Shown here: positions 61,601 to 64,000 of the stretch, in pieces
How the letters are laid out: every line of letters starts with the position of its first letter
Numbering within the stretch: the first letter of the stretch is position 1
Origin: Balanoglossus misakiensis
Lineage: Eukaryota; Hemichordata
Length of the DNA: 64,000 bases
NCBI GenBank assembly: GCA_040954595.2
Contig: CM082587.2
Span: 7,316,001 to 7,380,000, forward strand
Direction: 5' to 3'
Program-made: the position numbers and the translations under genes
Notes under the pieces: generated by a model
What the model was told of the DNA's origin: nothing
Databases searched by the model: none
Seen by the model: the letters and a program-made list of their open reading frames with translations, nothing else

Positions 61601-64000
61601 TATCAAAATATGAAGAAATTTTGATATTTCGGGAAGTCGAAAAATGTTCATTTTTTCATGATTTTCATGAGCTATAACCCATGATTTTTATCAAAAATCG
61701 AAGAAATTTTGATGTTTCGGAAAGTCGAAAAATGGTCATTTTTTCATGATTTTCATGAGCTATAACCCATGATTTTTATCAAAAATCGAAGAAATTTTGA
61801 TGTTTCGGAAAGTCGAAAAATGGTCATTTTTTCATGATTTTCATGAGCTATAACCCATGATTTTTATCAAAAATCGAAGAAATTTTGATGTTTCGGAAAG
61901 TCGAAAAATGGTCATTTTTTCATGATTTTCATGAGCTATAACCCATGATTTTTATCAAAAATCGAAGAAATTTTGATGTTTCGGAAAGTCGAAAAATGGT
62001 CATTTTTTCATGATTTTCATGAGCTATAACCCATGATTTTTATCAAAAATCAAAGAAATTTTGATGTTTCGGAAAGTCGAAAAATGGTCATTTTTTCATG
62101 ATTTTCATGAGCTATAACCCATGATTTTTATCAAAAATCGAAGAAATTTTGATGTTTCGGAAAGTGGAAAAATGGTCATTTTTTCATGATTTTCATGAGC
62201 TATAACCCATGATTTTTATCAAAAATCGAAGAAATTTTGATGTTTCGGAAAGTCGAAAAATGGTCATTTTTTCATGATTTTCATGAGCTATAACCCATGA
62301 TTTTTATCAAAATATGAAGAAATTTTGATGTTTCGGAAAGTCGAAAAATGGTCATTTTTTCATGATTTTAATGAGCTATAACCCATGATTTTTATCAAAA
62401 ATCGAAGAAATTTTGATGTTTCGGGAAGTCGAAAAATGGTCATTTTTTTGATGATTTTCATGAGCTATAACCCATGATTATTATCAAAAATCGAAGAAAT
62501 TTTGATGTTTCGGAAAGTCGAAAAATGGTCATTTTTTCATGATTTTCATGAGCTATAACCCATGATTTTTATCAAAAATCGAAGAAATTTTGATGTTTCG
62601 GAAAGTCGAAAAATGGTCATTTTTTCATGATTTTCATGAGCTATAACCCATGATTTTTATCAAAAATCGAAGAAATTTTGATGTTTCGGAAAGTCGAAAA
62701 ATGGTCATTTTTTCATGATTTTCATGAGCTATAACCCATGATTTTTATCAAAAATCGAAGAAATTTTGATGTTTCGGAAAGTCGAAAAATGGTCATTTTT
62801 TCATGATTTTCATGAGCTATAACCCATGATTTTTATCAAAAATCGAAGAAATGTTGATGTTTCGGGAAGTCGAAAAATGGTCATTTTTTCATGATTTTCA
62901 TGAGCTATAACCCATGATTTTTATTAAAAATCGAAGAAATTTTGATGTTTCGGAAAGTCGAAAAATGGTCATTTTTTCATGATTTTCATGAGCTATAACC
63001 CATGATTTTTGTCGAAAAGTGAAGAAATTTTGAACTTTGGCAAAGTCGAAAAATTGTCATTTTTTGATGATTTTCATGAGCTATAACCCATGATTATTAT
63101 CAAAAATCGAAGAAATTTTGATGTTTCGGAAAGTCGAAAAATGGTCATTTTTTCATGATTTTCATGAGCTATAACCCATGATTTTTATCAAAAATCGAAG
63201 AAATTTTGATGTTTCGGAAAGTCGAAAAATGGTCATTTTTTCATGATTTTCATGAGCTATAACCCATGATTTTTATCAAAAATCGAAGAAATTTTGATGT
63301 ATCGGAAAGTCGAAAAATGGTCATTTTTTCATGATTTTCATGAGCTATAACCCATGATTTTTATCAAAAATCGAAGAAATTTTGATGTTTCGGAAAGTCG
63401 AAAAATGGTCATTTTTTCATGATTTTCATGAGCTATAACCCATGATTTTTATCAAAAATCGAAGAAATTTTGATGTTTCGGGAAGTCGAAAAATGGTCAT
63501 TTTTTCATGATTTTCATGAGCTATAACCCATGATTTTTATTAAAAATCGAAGAAATTTTGATGTTTCGGAAAGTCGAAAAATGGTCATTTTTTCATGATT
63601 TTCATGAGCTATAACCCATGATTTTTGTCGAAAAGTGAAGAAATTTTGAACTTTGGCAAAGTCGAAAAATTGTCATTTTTGGATGATTTCCAAGAGCTAT
63701 AACCCATGATTTTTGTCAAAAATCGAAGAAATTTTGATGTTTCGGAAAGTCGAAAAATGGTCATTTTTTCATGTTTTTCATGAGCTATAACCCATGATTT
63801 TTATCAAAAATCGAAGAAATTTTGATGTTTCGGAAAGTCGAAAAATGGTCATTTTTTCATGATTTTCATGAGCTATAACCCATGATTTTTATCAAAAATC
63901 GAAGAAATTTTGATGTTTCGGAAAGTCGAAAAATGGTCTTTTTTTCATGATTTTCATGAGCTATAACCCATGATTTTTATCAAAATATGAAGAAATTTTG
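40632..64000. repeat. 88-bp satellite array, at least 23.4 kb, continuing past window end
   Basis: About 265 head-to-tail monomers of 88 bp. A typical unit contains CATGATTTTTATCAAAAATC, then GAAGAAATTTTGATGTTTCG, GAAAGTCGAAAAATGGTCAT, TTTTTCATGATTTTCATGAG and CTATAACC. The period was measured between successive TATAACCC words (43441 to 43529). Monomers are AT-rich and mostly over 95% alike, with recurring variants: TTAGATG with GTGGAAAA, AATATGAAG, GATTATTATC, GATGTATCGG, TTCGATAAG and ATTATGATG. The outermost left monomers are the most diverged (TTTGAAATTTCGCAAAG), as expected at an array edge. Monomers with AACTTTGGCAAAG recur near 52890, 63030 and 63650. 88 is not a multiple of 3 and no long reading frame runs through it. 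Its left edge abuts the CATA microsatellite. Confidence 0.98.

Noticed and set aside
40632-64000. CRISPR-like array
   Set aside because: Monomers are contiguous with no unique spacers, the host is eukaryotic and no cas genes are present; this is a tandem satellite.

Overview
This window is nuclear DNA from an animal, most likely an invertebrate. The genes are split into many short exons with GT-AG introns, and their products match slowly evolving metazoan families. I cannot name the species. Gene content and vertebrate-like exon phases fit a marine invertebrate such as a lancelet, a hemichordate or a mollusc, but this is inference.

Layout. (1) 1-7419, + strand: the 3' end of an ABCA2-type ABC transporter, with the last transmembrane helices, the second nucleotide-binding domain and the C-terminal tail in 13 exons. 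(2) 12190-22361, - strand: a complete valyl-tRNA synthetase gene of 23 exons, tail-to-tail with ABCA2. (3) 22746-26099, + strand: the complete gene for the glutamate-cysteine ligase modifier subunit (GCLM), 5 exons. It is head-to-head with the synthetase across 384 bp, probably a shared bidirectional promoter. (4) 28099-31083, - strand: an SLC16-type (monocarboxylate-transporter-like) major facilitator, 4 exons. (5) 32646-35499, - strand: a group II PLP-dependent decarboxylase, 8 coding exons, 489 residues. (6) 37074-39997, - strand: a second tandem copy of that decarboxylase, of which only the last four exons are present. (7) 40384-40631: a CATA microsatellite, followed directly by an 88-bp satellite that fills the rest of the window (about 23.4 kb, about 265 monomers) and continues past the end.

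The housekeeping genes are ordinary; all exon boundaries given were checked by hand for splice-site dinucleotides and frame continuity. The unusual part is the right half. A segmental duplication produced decarboxylase copy B. Its homology to copy A stops just before the satellite, so the satellite either sits inside a giant intron of copy B or marks where the gene was broken. The satellite carries internal higher-order duplications of 3168 bp, 1736 bp and 969 bp. Other signals are foldback (MITE-like) elements in introns, an exon-derived tandem repeat in an ABCA2 intron, a CT microsatellite acting as a polypyrimidine tract, and a possible mitochondrial presequence on the valyl-tRNA synthetase. 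I found no tRNA or rRNA gene and no CRISPR array, and nothing that is clearly a new multi-gene system.
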